From: Moorella humiferrea
GTDB taxonomy: Bacteria; Bacillota; DSM-521; Neomoorellales; Neomoorellaceae
NCBI RefSeq assembly: GCF_039233145.1
Contig: NZ_CP136419.1
Coordinates: 222,001 to 286,000, forward strand
Direction: 5' to 3'
DNA length: 64,000 nt
Below the pieces are notes generated by a model that made no database searches, was not told where the DNA came from, and saw only the letters and a list, made by a program, of their open reading frames with translations. This document shows, one piece after another, positions 9,291 through 21,448 of the stretch (position 1 is its first letter; the number at the start of each line of letters is the position of its first letter). Position numbers and translations under genes: made by a program.

Positions 9291-9310
9291 TACCAGGAGA
9301 GCAGTCAGTC

Positions 9311-10744
9311 ATGGCGGAACGACTTGAAAAGATAGGCGTAAATTGCTTTTTGTACCGCAGGGGTGAATCCCCTGTTCCCATTCATGTATATCTGAGCGAA
9401 AAACTATCAAAAACCTTTACAGAAACCGAAGCTCTGGAGCAGCTTTATAACGCCTCCCTTTTACCGGGAGTGGTCGGCCCGGTCATCGGCATGCCCGACA
9501 TCCATACTGGTTACGGCCTGCCCATCGGTGGGGTGATGGCCTGTGACTATGAGACGGGCATCGTTTCCGCCGGGGCGGTGGGGATGGACATCAACTGCGG
9601 TGTGCGGCTGTTGACTACCAAAATCCCGGCGGCTGATGTAGATAAGGCGGTCCTTACAAAGCTCCTCGAGGCCATTGCCCGGCGGGTGCCGGCGGGTGTG
9701 GGGCGCGTCAGCCAGGTCAAAGAACTGCGCCGGGCGGATTTAGAAGCCATCGCCGCCGCGGGCGCCGCATACTTTATCCAGAAGGGTTTTGGTCGCCGGG
9801 AAGATATGGAGAGGATAGAGGACGGTGGCTGCATCCCGGGTGCCGAGGTGGCGGCCGTGGGCAAGGAAGCCCGGGAAAGGGCTGAACAGCTGGCCACCAT
9901 CGGCGGCGGTAATCACTTTATAGAAATCGGCAGGGTGGCGGCCGTCCTGGAGGAAGCCCTGGCCGCCCATTTCGGTCTCTATAAAGATTACATTTATGTT
10001 TTAATCCATACCGGCAGCAGGGGTTTAGGGCACCAGATCTGTACCGACTACAGCAACCGCATGTGGGCCAACGGCGAACGCAACGGCGTTCGGGCCCCTG
10101 TAAAGGGCCTGGCCTGCGCTCCGATTCATTCCAACGACGGCCAGAATTACCTCAAGGCCATGGCCCTGGCCGCTAATTACGCCTTTGCCAACCGCCAGCT
10201 TATTACCCACTTCGTCCGGGAAGCCTTTGTGGAGGTATTAAAAAAGCCGGAAGACAATTTGGGACTGGACCTCCTCTACGACGTGGCCCATAATATCGCC
10301 AAAAAAGAAAAACACGGCTCCAGATGGCTTTTAATCCACCGCAAGGGCGCCACCAGGGCCCTGCCTGCGGGACACGGGGACAACCCCGGATGTTACCTGG
10401 CAACGGGCCATCCGGCCATCATACCGGGGAGCATGGGGACGGCCTCTTATGTGGTGGTAGGTACCGGGGCGATAATAAAAACCTACTGTTCCGTCAACCA
10501 CGGCGCCGGACGGGTCATGTCCCGGAAAAAAGCCAGACAGGAATTTTCCCGGGAGGACCTGCGCCGTCAGCTCGGCGGAGTCGTCGTCGCCGCCCGGGAT
10601 ATTAATTTATTGAAGGATGAAGCTCCCCTGGCCTATAAAGATATCGATGCCGTCGTCGCCACCCTGGCGGAGGCTGGCCTGACCAAACCTGTGGTGAGGT
10701 TAGAGCCCATGGGAGTACTGAAGGGCGAAGGGGATGAGGCGTAA
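9311..10744 (+). CDS. rtcB: RtcB RNA ligase
   Basis: GTP- and manganese-dependent ligase that joins 2',3'-cyclic phosphate or 3'-phosphate RNA ends to 5'-OH ends, used in RNA repair or tRNA splicing. Metal and guanylate residues are visible: Cys in VGMDINCGVR, GGGNHFIEIG, HTGSRGLGHQ, and the His of SVNHGAGR expected to be guanylylated. Length of 477 residues is normal. ATG with AGGAGA 10 bases upstream. No archease or RtcA gene lies beside it. The neighbourhood is DNA repair (uvrB follows), but an own promoter precedes uvrB. Confidence 0.95.
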   Translation: MAERLEKIGVNCFLYRRGESPVPIHVYLSEKLSKTFTETEALEQLYNASLLPGVVGPVIGMPDIHTGYGLPIGGVMACDYETGIVSAGAVGMDINCGVRLLTTKIPAADVDKAVLTKLLEAIARRVPAGVGRVSQVKELRRADLEAIAAAGAAYFIQKGFGRREDMERIEDGGCIPGAEVAAVGKEARERAEQLATIGGGNHFIEIGRVAAVLEEALAAHFGLYKDYIYVLIHTGSRGLGHQICTDYSNRMWANGERNGVRAPVKGLACAPIHSNDGQNYLKAMALAANYAFANRQLITHFVREAFVEVLKKPEDNLGLDLLYDVAHNIAKKEKHGSRWLLIHRKGATRALPAGHGDNPGCYLATGHPAIIPGSMGTASYVVVGTGAIIKTYCSVNHGAGRVMSRKKARQEFSREDLRRQLGGVVVAARDINLLKDEAPLAYKDIDAVVATLAEAGLTKPVVRLEPMGVLKGEGDEA

Positions 10745-10766
10745 AAAGAGGGAAACGCAGATTATA

Positions 10767-10800
10767 CGGCGGGGAACCATAAGTGGAGGGTTCTCCGCCG
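10767..10800. promoter_or_regulatory. Large dyad overlapping the uvrB promoter
   Basis: CGGCGGGGAACC pairs with GGGTTCTCCGCCG across a 9-base loop, about 12 pairs with one G-T. There is no T-tract, so it is a poor terminator. It covers the -35 region of the uvrB promoter and could be an operator or an rtcB 3'-end stabiliser. Confidence 0.45.
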
Positions 10801-10803
10801 CTG

Positions 10804-10812
10804 TGTTATAAT
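10804..10812 (+). promoter_or_regulatory. uvrB extended -10 promoter
   Basis: TGTTATAAT, 22 bases ahead of the uvrB ATG, is a perfect extended -10. The -35 hexamer (TGGAGG) is poor. No canonical Firmicutes LexA box (GAAC-N4-GTTC) was seen. Confidence 0.6.
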
Positions 10813-10834
10813 TACTTCCTGAGGGGGAAGTATT

Positions 10835-12829
10835 ATGCCGCCCTTTGTCCTGAAGTCAGATTTTAAGCCGCAGGGCGACCAGCCCCAGGCCATTGCCGCC
10901 CTGGTGGAAGGCTTGCGGAAGGGTTACCGCCACCAGACCCTGCTGGGGGCGACGGGTACCGGCAAGACCTACACCATGGCCCAGGTCATCCAGGCCGTGC
11001 AGCGGCCCACCCTGGTCCTGGCCCCCAACAAGACCCTGGCGGCCCAGCTCTGCGGCGAGTTCAAGGAGTTTTTTCCCGACAACGCCGTCGAGTATTTTGT
11101 CAGCTACTACGACTATTACCAGCCGGAGGCCTACGTGCCCCAGACGGATACCTATATCGAAAAGGACAGCTCCATCAACGACGAGATCGACAAGCTGCGC
11201 CACTCGGCCACCGCCGCCCTCTTTGAGCGGCGGGACGTCATCATTGTAGCCAGCGTTTCCTGTATCTACGGTCTGGGTTCGCCGGAGGACTACAGCACCC
11301 TGATGCTTTCCTTACGGGAGGGCCAGGAATACGACCGGGATGCCATTTTGCGGAAGCTGGTGGACATCCAGTACAGCCGCAACGACTACGACTTCAAGCG
11401 GGGCACCTTCCGCGTCCACGGCGACGTCATCGAGATTTTCCCGGCTTCCTACCATGAAAAGGCCATACGGGTGGAAATGTTCGGCGACGAAATCGAGCGC
11501 CTCCTGGAGATCGACACCCTGACCGGAGAAGTCCTGTCCCGGCGCCGGCATGTGGCCATCTTTCCGGCCAGCCATTATGTGGTGGCAGAAGATAAAATGG
11601 AACGAGCGTTAAAGAGCATCGAAGCCGAACTGGAGGAACGCCTGCAGGAACTACGGCGGCAGGGGAAGCTTTTAGAGGCCCAGCGCCTGGAGCAGCGGAC
11701 CCGCTTTGACCTGGAGATGATGCGGGAAGTAGGCTTCTGTAAAGGCATCGAAAACTATTCCCGCCACCTGACCGGCCGGGCACCGGGGGAGCCGCCCTAT
11801 ACCCTGCTGGATTACTTTCCCGACGACTTCCTGTTGATCATCGATGAGTCCCATATCACCGTGCCCCAGATCGGCGGCATGTATGAAGGCGACCGCTCCC
11901 GCAAAGAAACCCTGGTGGAGTACGGCTTCCGCCTGCCTTCGGCCCTGGACAACCGGCCCCTGACCTTTGAGGAATTCTGCCAGCGCATCAAGCAGGTAAT
12001 CTATGTCTCAGCGACGCCGGGGCCCTATGAACTGGAACACTCCCAACAGGTGGTGGAGCAGATCATCCGGCCTACCGGCCTGGTGGATCCAGAAGTCCTG
12101 GTGCGGCCGGTAAAAGGACAGATCGACGATTTGGTGGGCGAGATAAACAAGCGGGTGGAAAGGCAAGAGCGCGTCCTGGTGACGACCCTGACCAAACGCA
12201 TGGCCGAGGACCTGACCGACTACCTGCGGGAAGTGGGCATTAAAGTACGCTACATGCACTCCGATATCGGGGCCATCGAGCGTATGGAGATCATCCGCGA
12301 CCTGCGCCTGGGGGTTTTTGATGTCCTGGTGGGGATAAACCTTTTGCGGGAGGGGCTAGATCTACCGGAGGTTTCCCTGGTGGCCATCCTGGATGCCGAC
12401 AAGGAAGGCTTCCTGCGTTCGGAGCGCTCCCTTATCCAGACCATCGGCCGGGCCGCCCGCAACGCCAACGGCCAGGTTATCATGTACGCCGATACCATTA
12501 CCGCCTCCATGCGGCGGGCCATAGATGAAACCAACCGCCGCCGCCAGGTGCAGATGGAGTACAACCGCCGCCACGGCATTACACCTCGTACCGTAATAAA
12601 GCCTGTACGGGATATCATTGATACCGCAGTGGCCGAGGAGCCGGTCGCGTACCGTGCCGGTAAATCAAAGACTAAAGAAAAGAAAAAGGGCAAGTATACG
12701 AAACGAGAGCTGAAGGCCCTCATCAACCAGCTGGAGAAAGAGATGAAAGAGGCGGCCAGGAGGCTTGAATTTGAGCGGGCTGCGGAACTGCGGGACGCCA
12801 TCCTGGAACTGCGGCTGCAGGTAGGTTGA
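10835..12829 (+). CDS. uvrB: Excinuclease ABC subunit B
   Basis: Damage-verifying helicase-like subunit of nucleotide excision repair, which takes damaged DNA from UvrA and recruits UvrC. Walker A is [13 protein letters not shown] (about residue 38), the beta-hairpin region is [14 protein letters not shown], Walker B contains DESH (about residue 338), and motif VI is [10 protein letters not shown]. The C-terminal UVR domain (about residues 625-660, [21 protein letters not shown]) binds UvrC. At 664 residues it is full length. ATG with AGGGGGAAG upstream. uvrA and uvrC lie 9-12 kb downstream, so the usual uvrBA pairing is split by other genes. Confidence 0.97.
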   Translation: MPPFVLKSDFKPQGDQPQAIAALVEGLRKGYRHQTLLGATGTGKTYTMAQVIQAVQRPTLVLAPNKTLAAQLCGEFKEFFPDNAVEYFVSYYDYYQPEAYVPQTDTYIEKDSSINDEIDKLRHSATAALFERRDVIIVASVSCIYGLGSPEDYSTLMLSLREGQEYDRDAILRKLVDIQYSRNDYDFKRGTFRVHGDVIEIFPASYHEKAIRVEMFGDEIERLLEIDTLTGEVLSRRRHVAIFPASHYVVAEDKMERALKSIEAELEERLQELRRQGKLLEAQRLEQRTRFDLEMMREVGFCKGIENYSRHLTGRAPGEPPYTLLDYFPDDFLLIIDESHITVPQIGGMYEGDRSRKETLVEYGFRLPSALDNRPLTFEEFCQRIKQVIYVSATPGPYELEHSQQVVEQIIRPTGLVDPEVLVRPVKGQIDDLVGEINKRVERQERVLVTTLTKRMAEDLTDYLREVGIKVRYMHSDIGAIERMEIIRDLRLGVFDVLVGINLLREGLDLPEVSLVAILDADKEGFLRSERSLIQTIGRAARNANGQVIMYADTITASMRRAIDETNRRRQVQMEYNRRHGITPRTVIKPVRDIIDTAVAEEPVAYRAGKSKTKEKKKGKYTKRELKALINQLEKEMKEAARRLEFERAAELRDAILELRLQVG

Positions 12830-12851
12830 GGCGCGACGGCGGGACGATATT

Positions 12852-13328
12852 TTACTGACCTTCGACAAAAAGGTCCAGTATAATTACTTCCGGCATGGCT
12901 GTTATTGCCTTACAAATGTCAGACCAGGCACGATCGTTACCGATGATTGCCCCGCAGCCGGCTATTTTAGCTGTGGCAATAATAAGGGCGTCAGGGAGAC
13001 GCAAGTTTGTTCTGGCCCGGATGGTTGCAGCCATTTGGCCAATCTGGCGCGTGATAGGGATTATCTTAAGGCCGGGGAATTCGTGGAGAAATAGTTGGAC
13101 CACAGTTAGCGCTTCTTTATTATCTTTTTTTAGAGGACCAACCAGGAGTTCTGCTTCAGTAATTACAGAGATGACGGCTTCCAGATTTTGTTGTTCAATA
13201 TAGTCGAACAAAGGATTTAAGATAGTATTGTAGGGCGGAATACCTTGCAAAAAGTAGATTATGCTATTTGTATCAAAGAGTAAGCGCTGGAAACCGGCAA
13301 TCTTGTTTAAGAAGGCGTCTTTTACCAT
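12852..13328 (-). CDS. PIN-domain ribonuclease toxin (VapC-like)
   Basis: Probable toxin of a type II toxin-antitoxin pair, 158 residues. PIN acidic residues are visible: Asp in LLFDTNSI, Glu in ITEAELLVG, Asp in RLPDALIIATA and Asp in IGNDRAW. VapC-type toxins cleave specific RNAs such as initiator tRNA or rRNA; the target here is unknown. It starts within the last codons of the AbrB-like gene (7-base overlap) with GGAAGGA upstream. The pair points against the flanking repair genes and ends 22 bases from uvrB, suggesting insertion into a repair locus. Confidence 0.85.
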   Translation of the reverse strand: MVKDAFLNKIAGFQRLLFDTNSIIYFLQGIPPYNTILNPLFDYIEQQNLEAVISVITEAELLVGPLKKDNKEALTVVQLFLHEFPGLKIIPITRQIGQMAATIRARTNLRLPDALIIATAKIAGCGAIIGNDRAWSDICKAITAMPEVIILDLFVEGQ

Positions 13329-13564
13329 GTTTCGCGTTCCTTCCTGACGAATTCGTCTATCTCTTCTTTGGTTTGGCCGTAAATACCCTTTAATGATCCG
13401 GCTAATAATTCAGTATAACTTTTAGTTTTAGGCCAAAGAACAAGCTTATCTCCCTGTACTTCTAACAACAATTTTTGCCCCGGTTGAATGCCAAGCTTTT
13501 TATAAATGGCGGCGGGTATAGTTATTTGGCGCTTACTGGAAACCTTTACAATAACTTGATCCAT
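13322..13564 (-). CDS. AbrB/SpoVT-type antitoxin of the PIN toxin
   Basis: DNA-binding antitoxin of 80 residues. The swapped-hairpin AbrB fold is recognisable in VKVSSKRQITIPAAIYKKLGIQ and the following LLLEVQGDKLVL. The C-terminal helix-rich tail (about residues 50-80) would cover the toxin active site. AGGAGG lies 7 bases ahead of the ATG. Such antitoxins normally repress their own promoter, here in the 90-base gap before the divergent EndoQ-UvrD gene. Confidence 0.85.
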   Translation of the reverse strand: MDQVIVKVSSKRQITIPAAIYKKLGIQPGQKLLLEVQGDKLVLWPKTKSYTELLAGSLKGIYGQTKEEIDEFVRKERETW

Positions 13565-13654
13565 TTCATTTCCTCCTAAACTATTTTCTTGCTTACTATT
13601 ATACGACCGGTAAGTGGATCCGACAACAACTTTAACTATGAGGTAGCGTGATTA

Positions 13655-17275
<3,621 letters not shown>

Positions 17276-17341
17276 ACATGTATAAAGATAATGCAGTTTT
17301 TTGGCAAAATGGCAACAAAATTAATTAAATGGAGGGGTTTT

Positions 17342-18616
17342 ATGTATTTGGCATCCCTTTTGCGTCGTACAGATCAAGTGGCTTTAAAGCGCCTGCTGGG
17401 TTCTTTCACCGAGGCTACCGGGATGCGGGCGGTTATATTGGATTCTTCCCTGGAACCTATTATCGGGGTGGAAGACTATAACTATCACTGCCATTTTTGT
17501 CAGCTCGTTAACTCGGTTACCGAAGGGATGGAGCGTTGCCGTGAAACCTATCGCCGCGCCTTGCGAGCGGTGGAACTGCTTGATCCATGTATTCTCTTTT
17601 GCCATGCGGGATTGGTTCACTGGGCAGCACCGCTGAAGTGCGAAGGGCAAATCGTGGGGATAATCATCTGCGGTCAGGTTACAATGTGGCCTATGGATGA
17701 TGCGGCCGTGAAGGAAATATTTAATCGGGTGGCGGACCTGGGCCTGCCGTCGCGGGAATTGAGGGCCGCCATTCAAAAATTGCGGTTTATCTCCGCACGC
17801 CAGGTCCAGCAGGGAGCGGAACTGTTAAAAAAGCTAGCGGCTCGGATAGCCGCCAACAGCATGGAATTTACCGTAAAAAACGAAATAGCTACTTCTTTTA
17901 AGGGTCCTTCCCTTTGGGAATGGTTAGTGGAGAGGGCTCCTTGGGAAGAAGACAATAGTTACCAGCTGGAACTGGAAGATGAGTTGGCAATGCGGGTACG
18001 CCTGGGAGACCGGTTGGGAGCGGAAACAATTTTGGAAAATCTTCTGGGGAGCATACTTTTTACCAACATTGGTCGCGCTGAAATTATTAAATTTCGTCTG
18101 CTGGAACTCCTAACCATCCTTTCACGGGCGGCTGTAGCCGGAGGCGCCAGGCCGGAAGAGATTTTAAATTTAAGCGCCATCAGTATGCAAAAAATTGCTA
18201 CTTTATCCCTTGAAGAGAGCTTTATCTGGTTGTTACGCACCCTGGACGAGTTTATGGACCGTATCTATCATACCGGAGAAAGGCGGCAGACGCCGCCGGT
18301 AGAAAAGGTCGTTGCCTATATCAATGCCCATTACCGGGAAAGCATTAGCTTAGAGGACATAGCTGCCATCGTAGGGTTAAGCCCGGCGCACCTGAGCCGC
18401 CTGTTTAAAAGGGAAATGGGCCGTACGGTTATTGAATACCTCACCCTAGTCCGCATTGAAGCCGCCAAACGCATGTTGCGGGAAGGGAAAACTTTAGAAG
18501 AAGTAGCAGCGGCGACGGGATTTAGCGAGGTTACCTATTTTAGCCGCGTTTTTAAAAGGGAAACAGGCGTAACACCGGGAACTTACCGGAGCCGATATAC
18601 ACTAAAAGTGATATAG
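17342..18616 (+). CDS. PocR-domain AraC-family transcription activator
   Basis: Regulator of 424 residues. The N-terminal 170 residues resemble the PocR ligand-binding domain, with a Cys cluster in YNYHCHFC, MERCRETY and FCHAGLVHWAAPL plus IIICGQV. A linker region precedes two AraC helix-turn-helices (about residues 320-420; GLSPAHLSRLFKREMG and TGFSEVTYFSRVFKRETG). PocR itself activates propanediol and cobalamin genes, and relatives in acetogens often sit beside corrinoid methyltransferase genes. Here MFS and UroD-family genes follow directly and are its likely targets. ATG chosen for GGAGGGG upstream. The ligand is unknown. Confidence 0.85.
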   Translation: MYLASLLRRTDQVALKRLLGSFTEATGMRAVILDSSLEPIIGVEDYNYHCHFCQLVNSVTEGMERCRETYRRALRAVELLDPCILFCHAGLVHWAAPLKCEGQIVGIIICGQVTMWPMDDAAVKEIFNRVADLGLPSRELRAAIQKLRFISARQVQQGAELLKKLAARIAANSMEFTVKNEIATSFKGPSLWEWLVERAPWEEDNSYQLELEDELAMRVRLGDRLGAETILENLLGSILFTNIGRAEIIKFRLLELLTILSRAAVAGGARPEEILNLSAISMQKIATLSLEESFIWLLRTLDEFMDRIYHTGERRQTPPVEKVVAYINAHYRESISLEDIAAIVGLSPAHLSRLFKREMGRTVIEYLTLVRIEAAKRMLREGKTLEEVAAATGFSEVTYFSRVFKRETGVTPGTYRSRYTLKVI

Positions 18617-18735
18617 CGAAAACAATCTCAATGCTCAAAAATATACAAAAAAGAATCTGGATAATTCAAAGGATAAAAGCGGTCTGGCGGCGAAACCATC
18701 CCCCGGAAAGGAGGCGGACGTTTCAGAATTTCTTG

Positions 18736-18759
18736 ACGCCGTAATTTATCGGGCGGCGT
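18736..18759. promoter_or_regulatory. Inverted repeat ahead of the MFS gene
   Basis: ACGCCG at 18736-18741 and CGGCGT at 18754-18759 form a dyad 30 bases before the MFS start, immediately after a TTGACG that could be a -35. This is a plausible operator for the upstream AraC-type regulator, but no second copy was found. Confidence 0.3.
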
Positions 18760-18790
18760 ACCAATATTTTGGGAAAGGGGGAGGTTTATT

Positions 18791-20149
18791 ATGGCAGACA
18801 ATACTTTAAAGAACGGCATTCCTCAACGGTTGGAGCGTTTACCGCTTACTTCGTACCAAAAAATGATCTTCGGCATTATTGCCACCGCATGGTTTTTCGA
18901 TTCCATGGATTTGGGGATGCTGACTTTTGTCCTTGGTTCCTTGAAAACGTATTTTAATTTGAATACGGCCCAGGCCGGCCTCTTATCGAGTATGAGCTTT
19001 TTAGGCATGTTCATCGGGGCGGCCTCAGCGGGCATGCTGGCCGATCGTTTCGGCCGCAAGCTGGTCTTTCAGTGGAGCATGGTCCTGTGGGGTACGGCCA
19101 GCATCCTTTGCGCTTTTGCCCCCAACGTCGAGACGTTGATGCTTTACCGGGTCCTCCTGGGGATGGGCATGGGCATGGAATTCCCCATCGGTCAATCCCT
19201 GGTGTCGGAGTTCATTCCCGCCCAGCATCGCGGACGCTATATCGCCCTGTTGGAGGGCTTTTGGCCCATCGGCTTCATCGGCGCGGGCATTTTGGCTTAT
19301 ATAATCCTACCCATCGGTGGTTGGCGCTGGGTCTTTATCGCGGAAGGCATTCCCGCAATCTTCGTTTTAATTATTCGCCGCATTGTACCCGAATCGCCCC
19401 GCTGGCTGGATGACGTCGGCCGCCACGAAGAAGCCGACCAGGTGATGACCATGATTGAAAATAAAGTAAGGGAAGCCCTGGGCGGTCGGGAACTGCCGGA
19501 GCCGAAAGCAGTCTTGGTAACAGAAAACAGGGGTGAAAGGCGCTTTTCCTTCCTGGAACTCTGGGCCCCAGGTTACGCCAGGCGCACTGTTATGGTTTGG
19601 TCTTTATGGTTCTTCGCTCTGTTAGGATACTACGGCCTCACCACCTGGCTCGGAGCCCTGCTGCAACAGGCCGGTTACGCCGTGACCAAGTCCGTTTTTT
19701 ATACCATCCTTATTTCCCTGGCCGGAATTCCCGGATTCTTCACTTCCGCCTACCTGGTTGAAGCCTGGGGACGGAAAGGCACCTGTATCCTTATGCTTAT
19801 GGGCAGCGCCGTTATGGCTTATTTCTACGGTACGGCCGCCAATCAAACCCAACTCATCCTTTTCGGCCTAGCAATGCAGTTTTTCATGTTCGGTATGTGG
19901 TCGGTTCTTTACGCCTATACGCCGGAGCTGTATCCCACCAGGGCCAGGGCCACTGGTGCCGGTTTTGCTTCTTCCATCGGCCGGTTGGGTAGTTTAATCG
20001 GCCCTTATGTAGTGGGAATTATTTTACCCACGGTGGGCCAGGGCGGCGTTTTCGGCCTGGGCGCCATATCCTTTTTGGTGGCAGCGACGGCTGTCCTGGT
20101 TCTAGGTGAAGAAACTAAAGGCAGGGTGTTGGAAGAGATTTCGGCTTAG
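18791..20149 (+). CDS. MFS transporter, metabolite:H+ symporter type
   Basis: Inner-membrane transporter of 452 residues with about 12 transmembrane segments. Family signatures are LADRFGRKLVFQ after helix 2, the mid-chain PESPRWL, and MEFPIGQSLVSEFIP. The central loop (about residues 205-245) is hydrophilic. It resembles the sugar/aromatic-acid symporter branch. Placement between a PocR-type regulator and a UroD-family methyltransferase suggests uptake of a methylated substrate for that enzyme; the substrate is inferred only. ATG with GGGGGAGG upstream. Confidence 0.88.
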   Translation: MADNTLKNGIPQRLERLPLTSYQKMIFGIIATAWFFDSMDLGMLTFVLGSLKTYFNLNTAQAGLLSSMSFLGMFIGAASAGMLADRFGRKLVFQWSMVLWGTASILCAFAPNVETLMLYRVLLGMGMGMEFPIGQSLVSEFIPAQHRGRYIALLEGFWPIGFIGAGILAYIILPIGGWRWVFIAEGIPAIFVLIIRRIVPESPRWLDDVGRHEEADQVMTMIENKVREALGGRELPEPKAVLVTENRGERRFSFLELWAPGYARRTVMVWSLWFFALLGYYGLTTWLGALLQQAGYAVTKSVFYTILISLAGIPGFFTSAYLVEAWGRKGTCILMLMGSAVMAYFYGTAANQTQLILFGLAMQFFMFGMWSVLYAYTPELYPTRARATGAGFASSIGRLGSLIGPYVVGIILPTVGQGGVFGLGAISFLVAATAVLVLGEETKGRVLEEISA

Positions 20150-20211
20150 ACTGGCAAGGAAAAACGAGTTAACTTATATTTATTACAATATATAAACCGG
20201 AGGTGGCCTTT

Positions 20212-21306
20212 ATGTCCATGACGCCGAGGGAAAGGGTTATGACCGCCCTGGCCCGAGGGGTACCGGATCAGGTGCCCTTTGTGGAAAATGACGTAGAAGA
20301 ACCCTTACAGGTCCAGATTATGGGGCGGGATGACTTCACCCCAACGGAGCTTTGCGAAGTTCTGGGGCTGGACGGCTTCGGTTACCATTATCCTACCGGG
20401 TCCGCGGCTGGCACCGGCCAGTCCATGCAGGGTGGCGACGCCTTCCATGAAAAGTATTATTTCCCCAACAAAGTAACCTTTGATTTTTTCCCGCCCTGGA
20501 TCGCCAAAATGGGCGTTGATGCCGGCGGGCGAAACTTCATCGAAAAGGGCCTGCTGGTTGATGAAGAATCATTGAAGCTTTTTGATGAATACTTGCCCGA
20601 CCCCGATCACCCGGCTAGGTACGAACGCGTAGCCGATTGGATTGCGAAATACAAAGGCAAATATGCCGTTTTCGCCCGTATCCGCCTGGGCGCGGCATCG
20701 ACGATTAACAGCATGGGCCTGGACAATTTCTCCTTTGCCATTTTCGATAACCCAAAATTGGTGCATGAAGTCCACAGGCGTTTTTCCGAATGGTCGGCCC
20801 GGGTCGTTGAACATTTAAATCAAATGGATTTCGACTTTTTCTGGGCCAACGACGATATAGCCGACAACCGCGGCCCCTGGGTGTCGCCGCAAATGTTCCG
20901 GGAATTTTTCCTGCCCCACATGAAAGTGGTGGCCCAGGCCATCAAGAAGCCATGGATTTTTCATAGCGACGGCAACCTTTTCCCCATTATGGACGACCTG
21001 CTGACCCTGGGGATGAGCGCCATTCACCCCATCCAGCCTGCGGCCATGGATATAGGCAAGATGAAACGTGAGTATGGTCACCGCGTCTGTTTGGTAGGTA
21101 ATATAGATTTGGACTATACTCTAACCTTGGGTACGCCGGAAGAGGTAGACGCCGAGGTTAAGGAACGCATCCGCGTGGCGGCTCCGGGTGGCGGTTATAT
21201 CTGCAGCAGCGCCAACAGCCTGCCCAGCTACGCCAAAGTAGAAAACGCCCTGGCCATGCGGGACGCCATAAAGAAATACGGCAAGTATCCTATTAATTTA
21301 GACTAA
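20212..21306 (+). CDS. UroD/MtaA-family methyltransferase
   Basis: Protein of 364 residues with the uroporphyrinogen-decarboxylase fold, beginning MSMTPRERVMTALARGVPDQVPF as in MtaA/CmuA-like cobalamin methyltransferases. In MtaA-type enzymes zinc is bound by a His-x-Cys motif and a later Cys. Here the first motif reads FHSDGN, without the Cys, while later Cys occur in HRVCLVGNID and GYICSSANS. No heme pathway genes are nearby, and the PocR regulator and transporter support a methyl-transfer role such as O-demethylation. ATG at 20212 has GGAGGT 7 bases upstream. A strong terminator follows. Confidence 0.82.
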   Translation: MSMTPRERVMTALARGVPDQVPFVENDVEEPLQVQIMGRDDFTPTELCEVLGLDGFGYHYPTGSAAGTGQSMQGGDAFHEKYYFPNKVTFDFFPPWIAKMGVDAGGRNFIEKGLLVDEESLKLFDEYLPDPDHPARYERVADWIAKYKGKYAVFARIRLGAASTINSMGLDNFSFAIFDNPKLVHEVHRRFSEWSARVVEHLNQMDFDFFWANDDIADNRGPWVSPQMFREFFLPHMKVVAQAIKKPWIFHSDGNLFPIMDDLLTLGMSAIHPIQPAAMDIGKMKREYGHRVCLVGNIDLDYTLTLGTPEEVDAEVKERIRVAAPGGGYICSSANSLPSYAKVENALAMRDAIKKYGKYPINLD

Positions 21307-21320
21307 TATACGGTTATGAC

Positions 21321-21345
21321 GCCGGGTTGCGTACCCGGCTTTTTT
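21321..21345 (+). terminator. Terminator after the UroD-family gene
   Basis: GCCGGGT/ACCCGGC stem with a 5-base loop followed by six T residues. It separates the methyltransferase unit from uvrA. Confidence 0.9.
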
Positions 21346-21397
21346 GTTTTAAAAAAGGGGCGTTCGGCCGGGGTATGTATGCCCTGCCCGGTGTTTA

Positions 21398-21406
21398 TGT
21401 TATAAT
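21398..21406 (+). promoter_or_regulatory. uvrA extended -10 promoter
   Basis: TGTTATAAT, about 42 bases ahead of the uvrA ATG. Same extended -10 type as at uvrB. Confidence 0.6.
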
Positions 21407-21448
21407 AGGTCGAGGAAACTAGATTGCACCCGTCAGGGGGTGAGTAGC

